Shown here: one piece after another, positions 29,881 to 38,977 of the stretch
How the letters are laid out: each line of letters starts with the position of its first letter
Numbering within the stretch: position 1 is the first letter of the stretch
From: Tissierella sp. MB52-C2
GTDB taxonomy: Bacteria > Bacillota > Clostridia > Tissierellales > Tissierellaceae
Direction of reading: 5' to 3'
Assembly: GCF_030931715.1 (NCBI RefSeq)
Contig: NZ_CP133261.1
Span: 2,954,643 to 3,018,642 of the forward strand
DNA length: 64,000 nucleotides
Notes under the pieces: model-generated
Databases searched by the model: none
Seen by the model: only the letters and a program-made list of their open reading frames with translations
Told to the model about the DNA's origin: nothing
Translations under genes and position numbers: made by a program

Positions 29881-29909
29881 ATTATATCATATTGATAATC
29901 AGTTCACAA
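29881..29909 (-). promoter_or_regulatory. Sigma-A-type promoter of kal-kce
   Basis: TTGTGA (29904-29909) and TATAAT (29881-29886) are 17 bases apart on the minus strand, about 35 bases upstream of the kal start. The remainder of the gap to 30083 must hold the divergent promoter of the ABC genes, but I see no convincing pair. Confidence 0.7.
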
Positions 29910-30083
29910 TTATGTTTTAGAATTCTTAGTGAATTGGGAAAAGAGCTTCTATAAATAAGATTAAGTAAAATTTTCCCATAAGTTATTAAATTTATCAATA
30001 AACTTTAATAATATTGTAACCACTTAATAGTGTATATTGTGATAAAATGTATTAAGCGGGATTTATTGGAGGTGAGTTTATTT

Positions 30084-30797
30084 TTGAATGATTTAATTGT
30101 ATTAACAAACTTGAGAAAAGTCTATAAAATGGGAGATGAAAAAATTATTGCTTTAGATAATGTAAGCTTATCTATAAAAAAAGAGGAGTTTATCTGTCTG
30201 TTAGGTACATCTGGTTCAGGCAAATCCACATTATTAAATATGATGGCTGGACTTGAAAAGCCTACTAAGGGTGAAATCATCATAGGAAAATATCAGATAC
30301 ATAAAATGAACGAAAGAGACATAACTAAATTTCGTCAAAGATATGTAGGCTTCGTTTTTCAATCCTATAACTTAATCCCTACTTTATCAGCTCTAGAAAA
30401 TGTAAGTTTAGGTCTTACATTTCAGGGAGTACCTAAAGCTGAAAGGGAAAAGTTAGCAAAACAGATATTAGTCGATGTAGGCCTTGGAAAAAGGCTTCAT
30501 CATAAGCCATCTGAAATGAGTGGGGGACAACAGCAAAGAGTAAGTATTGCCAGAGCCTTTGTAGGTAAGCCTGAAATAGTATTTGCCGACGAGCCAACTG
30601 GAAACTTAGATACAAGAACAACAATGGAGATCATGGATTTAATTACTGGTATGGCCTATGACCTTAAACAAACCCTGATAATAGTAACCCATGATGTGGA
30701 AATCTCAGATTATGCCCATAGAGTAGTTAGCTTGAGAGATGGGTTTATAGAAAAGATTATAGAAAATGAAAACATAATAAAGGGGGCAGCAAATTAG
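30084..30797 (+). CDS. MacB/LolD-type ABC transporter ATP-binding protein
   Basis: 237 residues from the TTG at 30084 (MNDLIVLTNLRKVYKMG), about 11 bases after GGAGGTGA; an in-frame ATG upstream lacks a ribosome site. Walker A is LGTSGSGKSTLLNM, the ABC signature MSGGQQQRVSIARAF and Walker B IVFADEPTGNLD, with the H-loop in VTHDVE. This branch powers non-canonical (mechanotransmission) transporters and lipoprotein or peptide extrusion systems. The next two genes encode a large surface protein and the matching permease, with no gap between them. Confidence 0.92.
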   Translation: MNDLIVLTNLRKVYKMGDEKIIALDNVSLSIKKEEFICLLGTSGSGKSTLLNMMAGLEKPTKGEIIIGKYQIHKMNERDITKFRQRYVGFVFQSYNLIPTLSALENVSLGLTFQGVPKAEREKLAKQILVDVGLGKRLHHKPSEMSGGQQQRVSIARAFVGKPEIVFADEPTGNLDTRTTMEIMDLITGMAYDLKQTLIIVTHDVEISDYAHRVVSLRDGFIEKIIENENIIKGAAN

Positions 30798-32948
30798 ATG
30801 AAAAGATTTTTAAGTATTTTTTTAGCAGCAATATTAATTATATTACAAGTACCAAGTACAGGATTTGCCTACAGAGATGGTGTTCCTAATATAATAGTCA
30901 CTAGCTCAACTACTTATCAAGGAAAACCAGGAGAAAGTATATCTATATCAGTAGACCTTACAAACACAGGATATGGATATGCAGAAAATATTACAGGAAA
31001 CCTTAGTGAAGACCCTACTGGAACTGGAATGGTCTATGTAGATGGCTCTTCCTATGATAATATAAGAAGTATGAGAGATCGTGAAAGTGGAACTTTATCA
31101 TATAGAGTAAAAATAGATCCAGATGCAGAAGGAAAGAATTACTCTTTACCACTTGAAATAACTTACTATGGTGAACCTGGTTATCGTGAAGTGCCTTCTA
31201 AGGATAAGGAAGGCAATGTCATAAAAGATGAAAATGGCAAAACCATATATGAAGAAGAAGAATTACCTGCAGAAAAGTTTACTACAAAAGCAAATATCAA
31301 TGTACGTGTTACACAAGATAAAACTAAATCTCAACTTATAGTAGAAAGTGTAGATATACTGCCTTCACCTAATGTTAAGGCTGGAGAAGTTATTGCAGTA
31401 GGTTTTAATATAAAAAATAGTGGTAGTGCTGCTGCTGAAGATGTTAAAGTATCTTTAGGTGGTCTATCTGGTGATGGATTTGCCTTAGCCAGTGGTGTAA
31501 ATAGTAGAACCATACAATCCATATCATCTGGCAGCAAGAAATATGTATATTTTGAATTAACATCATCAAAGAAAATATCCTCTGGAAACCATGAATTAAA
31601 GTTAAATTTAACTTATAAAAATTCAAAGGGTGAGGCTATTACTGAAGAAAATAATTTCTTCATAACAGTTGCCTCAAATCAAGGTCAATCTTCTAACTTG
31701 ATAATTGAAAATTTAACTTATCCAACAGGTTCTATTGGACAAAATAAAGAGGCAACTGTAGGATTTAGTATTAGAAACCAAGGTCAATCAGATGCAAAAA
31801 ATATAATAGTTGAAGCTAAAAGTACAGATCCAGCAGGAGTAGTACCTAAATCTGTAAGTATTATAAAACTAGATTCACTGGCACCACAGGATTCCCAAAA
31901 CTTAGAATTCAAATTTTTAAGTACACAGGCTGCTGAAACTAAAAATTATCCCATAGAAATCACAGTAAAATATACGGATGATTTAGGGAAGGAAGATACT
32001 GTAGAACAGTTTGTAGGAATATTTGTATTGGCTCCGGAAAAAGGTGACCCGACTAAGGGTAAACCAAAACTAATTATAGATAAATATAGTTTTGACCCAC
32101 AGCTAGTTAAGGCAGGAGAAAACTTTGAAATGACTCTTTCCTTCTACAATACTTCCAGCAAAAAAACTGTAAGAAATATCAAGATATTCTTGACAGCAGA
32201 AGCTGCTGGAAATTCTACTGACAAGGAAATTAGTGCCAGTTCAGCCTTTACACCAGTAGATAGTTCCAATACTTTCTATATTGATTCTATATCACCTAAA
32301 GGTAGAGTAGAAAAGACTATTACTATGTTTACAGTTCCTGATGCTGTAGCAAAGACTCATATCATAACAGCTAACTTTGAATATGAGGATAATGAGGGTA
32401 CAGAGCTAAAGGATGTTGAGTTAATAGGAGTACCTGTAGTACAACAGTCAAGACTTGAAACTGCAGAATTAGGTGTTTATCCAGAAGCAGCAGTAGGTCA
32501 ACCATTACCTGTGTCTTTAGAATTCTATAATACAGGTAAAGTCACATTATACAATATGATGGTTAAGTTAGAAGGAGATTTCCAAACGGAAAATGGCAGC
32601 TACTATGTAGGTAATTTTGATAGTGGCGGCAGCGAATATTTTGAAGGAACAGTAATTCCAAATGAGCCAGGGGAATTAACAGGAGCAGTAGTTTTTACTT
32701 ATGAAGACTCCACAGGTCAAACCCAAGAATTAAGAAAAGAATTTACATTAAATGTAATGGATGCGCCCCCAATGGAAGAATCTCCTGAAGACTTCCCACC
32801 AGATGGCGATATGAATAAAGGTGGAATTAAAGGAATTCTTACTTCAAAATGGCTTTGGTCTATTTTAGCCATTGTGGCAGCATCTGTTGGTGGATATTTC
32901 TTTTATAAGAAAAAGAAAAAACAAAAGGAAGAAGCACTAGATGAATAA
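30798..32948 (+). CDS. Large exported protein with repeated CARDB/Ig-like domains and C-terminal anchor
   Basis: 716 residues. A signal peptide (residues 1-24, 'FLSIFLAAILIILQVPSTGF') is followed by about five beta-rich domains of roughly 110-130 residues. Each begins with a KxGE/KAGE-type turn and an 'F.I.N.G' strand, such as 'VKAGEVIAVGFNIKNSGSA' and 'VKAGENFEMTLSFYNTS'. Near the end is a Pro/Glu-rich linker, one membrane helix (WLWSILAIVAASVGGYFFY) and a Lys-rich tail. The domains look like the CARDB/COG1361 class. It is encoded between an ABC ATPase and its permease, so it is likely the outside partner of that transporter. The ligand is unknown. Confidence 0.8.
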   Translation: MKRFLSIFLAAILIILQVPSTGFAYRDGVPNIIVTSSTTYQGKPGESISISVDLTNTGYGYAENITGNLSEDPTGTGMVYVDGSSYDNIRSMRDRESGTLSYRVKIDPDAEGKNYSLPLEITYYGEPGYREVPSKDKEGNVIKDENGKTIYEEEELPAEKFTTKANINVRVTQDKTKSQLIVESVDILPSPNVKAGEVIAVGFNIKNSGSAAAEDVKVSLGGLSGDGFALASGVNSRTIQSISSGSKKYVYFELTSSKKISSGNHELKLNLTYKNSKGEAITEENNFFITVASNQGQSSNLIIENLTYPTGSIGQNKEATVGFSIRNQGQSDAKNIIVEAKSTDPAGVVPKSVSIIKLDSLAPQDSQNLEFKFLSTQAAETKNYPIEITVKYTDDLGKEDTVEQFVGIFVLAPEKGDPTKGKPKLIIDKYSFDPQLVKAGENFEMTLSFYNTSSKKTVRNIKIFLTAEAAGNSTDKEISASSAFTPVDSSNTFYIDSISPKGRVEKTITMFTVPDAVAKTHIITANFEYEDNEGTELKDVELIGVPVVQQSRLETAELGVYPEAAVGQPLPVSLEFYNTGKVTLYNMMVKLEGDFQTENGSYYVGNFDSGGSEYFEGTVIPNEPGELTGAVVFTYEDSTGQTQELRKEFTLNVMDAPPMEESPEDFPPDGDMNKGGIKGILTSKWLWSILAIVAASVGGYFFYKKKKKQKEEALDE

Positions 32949-34236
32949 TTTAGACTTATTCAGAATGGGATTTAAAAATCTGTGGAGAAGAAAACTAAGA
33001 ACCTTTCTTACAGTCCTTGGAGTAATCATAGGAGCTAGTTCCATTATAGTAATGCTTAGTCTAGGTTTTGGAATGAGTCAGGCTTTTGAGGATCAAATTG
33101 CCCAATGGGGTAGTTTGACTACTGTAAATGTTCATAAAAGTTGGGAAGCCCCTCTACCTGGAAAAAAAGAAATGGCCTTGGATGATAAGGCAGTGAAAAC
33201 TTTTAAGTCTTTAGACAATGTAGTGGCAGTAAGCCCTACTCTTCAAACTTATGGCTCTATTATAAATGGGAGATATGTTGCATCAGGTTCCATTAGGGGA
33301 ATAGACCCTGATTCTATGGAAGACTTTGGATTTGAGGTTGCAGAAGGCAGACTTTTAAATAATAGGGATAGTCTTACTGTAGTATTCGGAGGTCAAATGC
33401 AATATAACTTCTATGAACCAAAGGCAAGAACTTATAGAGAACCAAAGATTAATTTAATGAAGGACAGAATGACTCTGACCTTAGATCCTAACTATGGATG
33501 GTCTGGTCCTGGACAAAATAATGCAAATTATAAGGAATATAAAATTAAAGTGGCAGGAGTTTTAACAGAGGGAAACTGGGAAACTAACTATGGTATATAT
33601 ATGCCCCTTGAAGATTTACAAAATCTTATAAAAGAAAAAGAAAAATCAGAAAACCAAAAGCCTGAGAAGGGTAAAAAAGGTAAGGGATACGATCAAATAA
33701 ATGTTAAAGTAAATGATATGAAGAATGTTCAAGAAGTACAAAAAACTATTAAAGACATGGGCTATGAGGCCTATAGTTTAAATGATGAGTTAGAATCTAT
33801 GAAAAAACAAGCTGCAGTAATCCAAGCAGTCCTTGGTGGAATCGGTGCAGTATCATTACTAGTTGCAGCCATAGGTATTACAAATACCATGGTAATGAGT
33901 ATCTATGAAAGAACTAAAGAAATCGGTATAATGAAAGTAATAGGTGCCTCCCTAAAGGATATAAAAAGATTATTCTTATTTGAGTCTGCATTAATTGGAC
34001 TTACTGGTGGAATATTTGGAGTAGGATTTTCCTATTTGATTTCTTTAATTATAAATAAATTCAGTGCCACATTTGGGCAAGCCATGGGATCAGGTTCTAC
34101 AAAAATATCTATAATCCCAATATGGTTAGTATTGGCAGCCATGGTTTTCTCAGCACTTATAGGTATAGTTTCAGGCTACTTCCCTGCAAGACGTGCCATG
34201 AATTTATCAGCCTTAGAGGCAATAAAAACAGAATAG
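32941..34236 (+). CDS. MacB/FtsX-type ABC transporter permease
   Basis: 431 residues. The first membrane helix is at 'RTFLTVLGVIIGASSIIVML', then comes a large extracellular MacB-PCD domain (about 45-280) with a Lys/Glu-rich insert, then three C-terminal helices containing 'MSIYERTKEIGIMKVIGASL' and 'SGYFPARRAMNLSALEAI'. Four helices and these motifs are typical of MacB permeases. It overlaps the preceding gene by 8 bases. With the ATPase it should form a dimeric transporter acting on something in the envelope. Confidence 0.92.
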   Translation: MNNLDLFRMGFKNLWRRKLRTFLTVLGVIIGASSIIVMLSLGFGMSQAFEDQIAQWGSLTTVNVHKSWEAPLPGKKEMALDDKAVKTFKSLDNVVAVSPTLQTYGSIINGRYVASGSIRGIDPDSMEDFGFEVAEGRLLNNRDSLTVVFGGQMQYNFYEPKARTYREPKINLMKDRMTLTLDPNYGWSGPGQNNANYKEYKIKVAGVLTEGNWETNYGIYMPLEDLQNLIKEKEKSENQKPEKGKKGKGYDQINVKVNDMKNVQEVQKTIKDMGYEAYSLNDELESMKKQAAVIQAVLGGIGAVSLLVAAIGITNTMVMSIYERTKEIGIMKVIGASLKDIKRLFLFESALIGLTGGIFGVGFSYLISLIINKFSATFGQAMGSGSTKISIIPIWLVLAAMVFSALIGIVSGYFPARRAMNLSALEAIKTE

Positions 34237-34263
34237 ATTAATTGACAATAGACTATTGCCAAT

Positions 34264-34299
34264 AAAAAAACTTGGACCTTTAAGAGTCCAAGTTTTTTT
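34264..34299. terminator. Bidirectional hairpin terminator
   Basis: AAAAAAACTTGGAC pairs with GTCCAAGTTTTTTT around CTTTAAGA. It lies between the convergent permease and SLH protein genes and has T-runs for both directions. Confidence 0.9.
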
Positions 34300-34331
34300 A
34301 TTATGCTTTATTTTTTATTGCTAATTGGCAA

Positions 34332-36266
34332 TTATTTTCTTAGCTGTACAGTATCTGCCACAAAGTAGAATCCATCATATGTTCCTGCTATAAGAATTCT
34401 ATCTCCTCTCCCTAAATATGAAAAGGAAATTGTTTTAAGGTTTTTATCTGCTATAATTGCATCTTTCTTAACACGAACTGTTATTTCATCCCCATATTTT
34501 GAATCATCCAGGTCTGTGTTTTCTATAATTAATATTATCTCATTATTTCTAGAATTAATATGATCAATTTTGCCTAATAAAGTTGATTCTAATCCTTTGG
34601 AGTCTGCTTCTATTTCAATGATTTCATCGCCTTCTACAAGGGCCTCTATATAATAGCCTGTCTTTAAATCCGTTGGACTTGTAACCACTTTATCTACTCT
34701 AATATAAATCTCTTTACCTAAAGTATATCTTTCTTCCTCTTTAGTTTCTTGATTTAATACTGTTACTTCTATGTTTTGATGAAGCCTAGTACTTTGCTCT
34801 ATAATCTGACCCTTGATATTTTTTCTAACTACTTCTGCATCTATATCCTTTACTATGTTATACTCAGCTTCAACATAAGCCTCATCTTTTACCTTTAAAT
34901 CTCCTACCTTTGCAGTTCTATTATTTCTAGTTATATAAGACTTATTATTTATTGTGAATTCATATACTTTATCTTTGTCTTTGTCTTTGCTATCTACTAT
35001 GGTAATAGTATACTCCTCATCTTTACTATTCTTTACAGGAGTTATTTCTTTTATAATACCTTCTACCTTTTTAATTTTACTTTCACCATCTATATCATAG
35101 ATTAAATTATTTCTGCTTTTTATATCTACTAAATCTCCTTCTTTTAATTCATTCAAATGTACTGATTTATCATTTAGGTATATATCAGCATTTTTATCTA
35201 TATTAAATTCCTTAGAAAGAGTCTTACTTCCCTCTGTATATTCTACAGTCATCTTTGAGCCAGCAGCATTTATATATTTAATTTTACCGGATATATTTTC
35301 TTCCATGGATTTAGCTTTAAGACTTACTATTTCATTTGTGCCTCTCTTTACTTCTAATTCCACATCTTGCCCTTCAGCCAAGGAAGAATAAGTAGCACTC
35401 CTGTCATCTACAGTTATTATAGATGTATTTAACACTCTATATGAAACGTTTCCCTTTACTTTATCTGTAACTGTCACAAGTTTTTCAGTTCCAACTTCAG
35501 TAAGTATCTTTATTTCCCCGCTTACCCTATCTGTTTGTGTTGATCCTGGTGTTGTAGGGTTTGTAGGTGTAGTTGGAGTAGATGTATTACCCCCCATATA
35601 ATCATATGCCGTTGACATCATCTTCGCCATTACATCCCTTGTTAAATAAGAGTTAGGCTTAAAAGTACCATCGCCATTTCCCTTAGCATCATAAACTCCT
35701 GCTTCAAGCAATACTTGTACATATTTAGCTTGACGTGCTTCAATACTAAGTACATCTTTGAAAGGTAAAGCCACAACTAACTTACTTTGAGCTTCTTCTT
35801 CTAAACCCATGGCCTTAACTAAGTACTCACTTATATCCGCCTTTTTAATAGGCTTTTTTACAAGTCCTTTCTTGCTTACATCTCTCAATTGAGATTCTGA
35901 AATTATATCTCTATATAAACAAACAGCTAGTCCTTCCCTTGCCCATGATTCTATCTTTAATTCATCTAATAAAGATTCGTAACTTCCTAGAGCCTTAGAC
36001 CTTTCAGCCTCTCCTGGATTAGAAAGTCTAGCAACTAGACTCATGGCTGCATCAAAATTCAAACTTGCTTGTGGAGAAAATACCCCATTACCAGTTCCTG
36101 AAATATAGCCTAATTTTGCCATATTTTCAACATAGGTGTAAGCCCAGTGAGTGGCAGGTACATCCTTAAACCTTGGTGATGCACCATAGCTTGGGATTGA
36201 CGATACCAGTAATGCTGAAGCTAAAATAGTAGTCATGCCTTTTTTCAATCTTACATTCTTCTTCAT
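34332..36266 (-). CDS. S-layer-homology protein with repeated beta-barrel-like domains
   Basis: 644 residues with a signal peptide ending near Ser-Tyr-Gly-Ala (residue 29). Two clear SLH motifs and a more diverged one cover about residues 30-225 (FKDVPATHWAYTYVENMAKL; PFKDVLSIEARQAKYVQVLL). A Thr/Pro linker (TSTPTTPTNPTTPGST) follows, and then about five repeats beginning 'SGEIKIL', 'SGKIKYINAAGSKM', 'EGIIKEITPV', 'KGQIIEQST' and 'LGKIDHINSRNNEI'. The repeats resemble DUF5666-like or OB-like modules. The SLH part should bind a pyruvylated secondary wall polymer; the repeats' role is unknown. Confidence 0.82.
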   Translation of the reverse strand: MKKNVRLKKGMTTILASALLVSSIPSYGASPRFKDVPATHWAYTYVENMAKLGYISGTGNGVFSPQASLNFDAAMSLVARLSNPGEAERSKALGSYESLLDELKIESWAREGLAVCLYRDIISESQLRDVSKKGLVKKPIKKADISEYLVKAMGLEEEAQSKLVVALPFKDVLSIEARQAKYVQVLLEAGVYDAKGNGDGTFKPNSYLTRDVMAKMMSTAYDYMGGNTSTPTTPTNPTTPGSTQTDRVSGEIKILTEVGTEKLVTVTDKVKGNVSYRVLNTSIITVDDRSATYSSLAEGQDVELEVKRGTNEIVSLKAKSMEENISGKIKYINAAGSKMTVEYTEGSKTLSKEFNIDKNADIYLNDKSVHLNELKEGDLVDIKSRNNLIYDIDGESKIKKVEGIIKEITPVKNSKDEEYTITIVDSKDKDKDKVYEFTINNKSYITRNNRTAKVGDLKVKDEAYVEAEYNIVKDIDAEVVRKNIKGQIIEQSTRLHQNIEVTVLNQETKEEERYTLGKEIYIRVDKVVTSPTDLKTGYYIEALVEGDEIIEIEADSKGLESTLLGKIDHINSRNNEIILIIENTDLDDSKYGDEITVRVKKDAIIADKNLKTISFSYLGRGDRILIAGTYDGFYFVADTVQLRK

Positions 36267-36284
36267 TATATAGCCCCCCTTTTT

Positions 36285-36332
36285 TCGTGAATAGTCTTTT
36301 ACTAAATAACTATGGAAGTCTCACTATTCATT
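36285..36332. repeat. AGTGAATAGT-type repeat, truncated copy 8
   Basis: GTGAATAGTCTTTTACTAAATAACTATGGAAGTCTCACTATTCATT: both ends remain but the central hairpins are missing. It supplies the TAG stop of pyrG and ends before the SLH gene's ribosome site. Confidence 0.6.
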
Positions 36333-37928
36333 ATCTTTAATTGTTGCCTTAATAAACTCTCTAAATAATGGATGTGCCTTTGTCGGTCTTGATTTAAATT
36401 CTGGATGGAATTGAACTGCTACAAACCATGGGTGATCCTTTAGTTCAATTATCTCAACTAATCTTTCGTCAGGAGACATTCCAGATATGACTAGACCATT
36501 TTCACTAAGCATATCTCTGTATTCATTATTGAATTCATATCTATGTCTATGTCTTTCATATATTATTTCATCGTTATATATTTCAAAAGCCTTGCTATTT
36601 TCCTTTACCTTACAAGGATATAATCCTAATCTAGATGTACCGCCTAGTGTATCAACATCCTTTTGCTCCGGCATTAAATCTATAACTGGATAAGTCGCCT
36701 CTGGATTCAACTCTGAACTATGGGCGCCTTTTAGATTTGCCACATTTCTAGCAAATTCTACAACTGCTAATTGCATACCAAGACATATTCCTAAGTAAGG
36801 TACCTTGTTTTCCCTAGCATATTTAATAGCTGAAATTTTTCCATCTACTCCCCTATCTCCAAAGCCTCCAGGAACTAAAATTCCATCTACATCAGATAAA
36901 AGTTCCTTTACATTCTCATCATTTACTTCTTCAGCATGAATCCATTTTATACTTACACTTACATTATTGGCAATAGCACCATGACATAAAGATTCCGATA
37001 CAGAAAGATAAGCATCTTTTAACTCAACATATTTACCTACTAGACCAATTCTTACATGACCTTGAGGATTATTTATACTTTCAACTATTTTGTTCCACTC
37101 TGTTAAATCAAGTTCATTACATTTTAAATTTAAATGATTTATAACTAATTGCGGAAGTCTCTCTTTCTCCAACATTAAAGGGATTTCATAAATAGTTGAT
37201 GCATCACTGTTTTCTATTACTTCTGATGGATCCAAGTCGCAGAATAAGGCTATCTTATCCTTTAAATCCTTTGCAAGAGGAACTTCAGTTCTGCAAATTA
37301 AAACATCTGGTTGAATTCCAAGTCCTCTTAATTCCTTTACACTATGTTGTGTAGGCTTAGTTTTTAATTCTCCAGCCTTAGATAGGAATGGAACTAAAGT
37401 TACATGTAAATACATTACATTTTCTTTGCCTACATCATATTTAATCTGTCTAATAGCCTCTAGAAAAGGTAGAGACTCAATATCTCCTACAGTACCACCT
37501 ATTTCAGTAATTACAATATCTACATCTCTTTCCTTAGACGCCCTTATGATTCTTTCTTTAATTTCGTTTGTTATATGAGGAATTACTTGAACTGTTCCTC
37601 CATTATATTCCCCTTTTCTTTCCTTATTAAGTACAGACCAATAAATTTTACCAGTGGTAACTGAACTATTTTTATTTAAATTCACATCAATAAATCTTTC
37701 ATAATGACCTAAATCTAAGTCTGTTTCCGCTCCGTCATCTGTAACAAATACCTCTCCATGCTGATATGGACTCATTGTTCCTGGATCAACATTTATATAG
37801 GGGTCAAATTTTTGAATAGTGACTTTAAGCCCTCTGCTTTTCAAAAGTTGTCCTAAACTGGCTGCAGTAATTCCCTTTCCTAAGGATGAAACTACACCGC
37901 CTGTAACAAATATATATTTAGTTGGCAC
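36324..37928 (-). CDS. pyrG: CTP synthase
   Basis: 534 residues with a GTG start at 37928 ([19 protein letters not shown]), behind GAGGAGG. The synthetase domain has the P-loop-like [13 protein letters not shown] and the [20 protein letters not shown] motif. The glutaminase domain has its nucleophile in [12 protein letters not shown] and the His/Glu pair in [11 protein letters not shown]. It makes CTP from UTP and glutamine. The leader is short (about 45 bases) and shows no attenuator hairpin, unlike the CTP-regulated pyrG leaders of Bacillus. Confidence 0.97.
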   Translation of the reverse strand: MPTKYIFVTGGVVSSLGKGITAASLGQLLKSRGLKVTIQKFDPYINVDPGTMSPYQHGEVFVTDDGAETDLDLGHYERFIDVNLNKNSSVTTGKIYWSVLNKERKGEYNGGTVQVIPHITNEIKERIIRASKERDVDIVITEIGGTVGDIESLPFLEAIRQIKYDVGKENVMYLHVTLVPFLSKAGELKTKPTQHSVKELRGLGIQPDVLICRTEVPLAKDLKDKIALFCDLDPSEVIENSDASTIYEIPLMLEKERLPQLVINHLNLKCNELDLTEWNKIVESINNPQGHVRIGLVGKYVELKDAYLSVSESLCHGAIANNVSVSIKWIHAEEVNDENVKELLSDVDGILVPGGFGDRGVDGKISAIKYARENKVPYLGICLGMQLAVVEFARNVANLKGAHSSELNPEATYPVIDLMPEQKDVDTLGGTSRLGLYPCKVKENSKAFEIYNDEIIYERHRHRYEFNNEYRDMLSENGLVISGMSPDERLVEIIELKDHPWFVAVQFHPEFKSRPTKAHPLFREFIKATIKDNE

Positions 37929-37975
37929 TTTACCAAAACCTCCTCGAATCCTCTTTTCATATAGTCTATCCTATT

Positions 37976-38004
37976 AGTTTATCTTATATAAAAAAATAAG
38001 TCAA
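37976..38004 (-). promoter_or_regulatory. Sigma-A-type promoter of pyrG
   Basis: TTGACT (37999-38004) and TAAACT (37976-37981) are 17 bases apart on the minus strand, between the lysM terminator and pyrG. Confidence 0.75.
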
Positions 38005-38024
38005 TTATTTAGAAATTTTTTTAA

Positions 38025-38057
38025 TAAAAAAATAAAGAACCCATGGGTTCTTTATTT
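38025..38057 (-). terminator. Terminator of the LysM protein gene
   Basis: AAATAAAGAACCCA and TGGGTTCTTTATTT form a perfect 14-base stem with essentially no loop beyond the centre, followed on the minus strand by a T-run (TTTTTTTATT). It begins at the stop codon. Confidence 0.88.
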
Positions 38058-38824
38058 TATTGAGGTATACATATTATTTGGCCTATTTGTAGACTATTTG
38101 GATTTATTCCTGGATTTACACGCATTATTGCTTCAACTGTAGTGTTATATCTTTGTGCAAGCATAAAAAGTGTATCTCCTGGTCTAATAGTATAAGATAT
38201 GGTTCCAGAAGGACAAGTAGTTGATGGATTACAATTTACTCCCAGTGCAGTCCAAGTATTTACTCCTACTACTCCGTCTGCCACAAGTCCTCTACTTCTT
38301 TGGAAAGCTATAACAGCCGAATGAGTATTAGCTCCAAATATACCATCTACAGCTCCTGGATTAAATCCATTGCTTATTAATAGTTGCTGAAGTCTTACTA
38401 CATCTGCTCCTCTACTTCCCTGCCTTAAAATAGGACAAGCACCTGGAGTAGGTCCTGGCCCTGGAGTTGATGTTGGTATACATATTATTTGACCTACTTG
38501 TAAATTATTTGGATTTATGTTTGGATTTGCTCGGATTATTGCTTCAACTGTAGTGTTAAATCTTTGTGCAAGTATAAAAAGTGTATCTCCCGATCTAATG
38601 GTATAAGATGTGGTTCCAGAAGGACAAGTACCTGGAGTAGGTCCAGGACCTGATGTTGGTATACAAATTACTTGACCGATAAATAGCCTATTAGGATCTA
38701 CACCTGGATTGGCTGCTATCAAAGCATTCAGAGAAACACCATGGGTCTGAGCTATCCTAAAAAATGTATCTCCTGCTTTAATAGTATAAAGCATTCCATT
38801 TGGACAAAATTGATTAGCATTCAT
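38057..38824 (-). CDS. LysM / peptidoglycan-binding repeat protein
   Basis: 255 residues in the order LysM (about 9-55), Pro/Gly linker, LysM (about 68-115), PG_binding_1 domain (about 133-195, 'LRQGSRGADVVRLQQLLISN' and 'FGANTHSAVIAFQRSRG') and a third LysM ending at the C-terminus. Each LysM has the Y-T-I-(K/R)-x-GDT-F pattern and ends IGQ(V/I)ICIP. There is no signal peptide and no catalytic domain. Such proteins are common in spore coats or cortex of Clostridia. The second and third LysM units are nearly identical in DNA, pointing to a recent duplication. Confidence 0.88.
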   Translation of the reverse strand: MNANQFCPNGMLYTIKAGDTFFRIAQTHGVSLNALIAANPGVDPNRLFIGQVICIPTSGPGPTPGTCPSGTTSYTIRSGDTLFILAQRFNTTVEAIIRANPNINPNNLQVGQIICIPTSTPGPGPTPGACPILRQGSRGADVVRLQQLLISNGFNPGAVDGIFGANTHSAVIAFQRSRGLVADGVVGVNTWTALGVNCNPSTTCPSGTISYTIRPGDTLFMLAQRYNTTVEAIMRVNPGINPNSLQIGQIICIPQ

Positions 38825-38977
38825 AATTTAACCTCCCTTATTTGAATTACAACTCAATATAGTATATTCGAAGAAAGTTCATTGGTTCATTTTAGATTTA
38901 ATTTTATATCAAAACAACATAAAATAAACTCTATTGGGTCAAACTAGTAAATAAACTTATGTAAGGTTGTGGTTATT

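Noticed and set aside
37929-38004. CTP-sensing attenuator before pyrG
   Set aside because: The leader between the promoter and pyrG is only about 45 bases and has no terminator hairpin; the hairpin at 38025-38057 lies upstream of the promoter and belongs to the LysM gene.
38057-38824. CRISPR-like or satellite repeats in the LysM gene
   Set aside because: The repeated DNA is coding and explained by duplicated LysM domains; there are no regular spacers.
38825-38977. Sigma-G promoter for the ger operon
   Set aside because: I looked for the GNATR and CATNNTA boxes with 17-18 base spacing and found no convincing match, so I do not list one.
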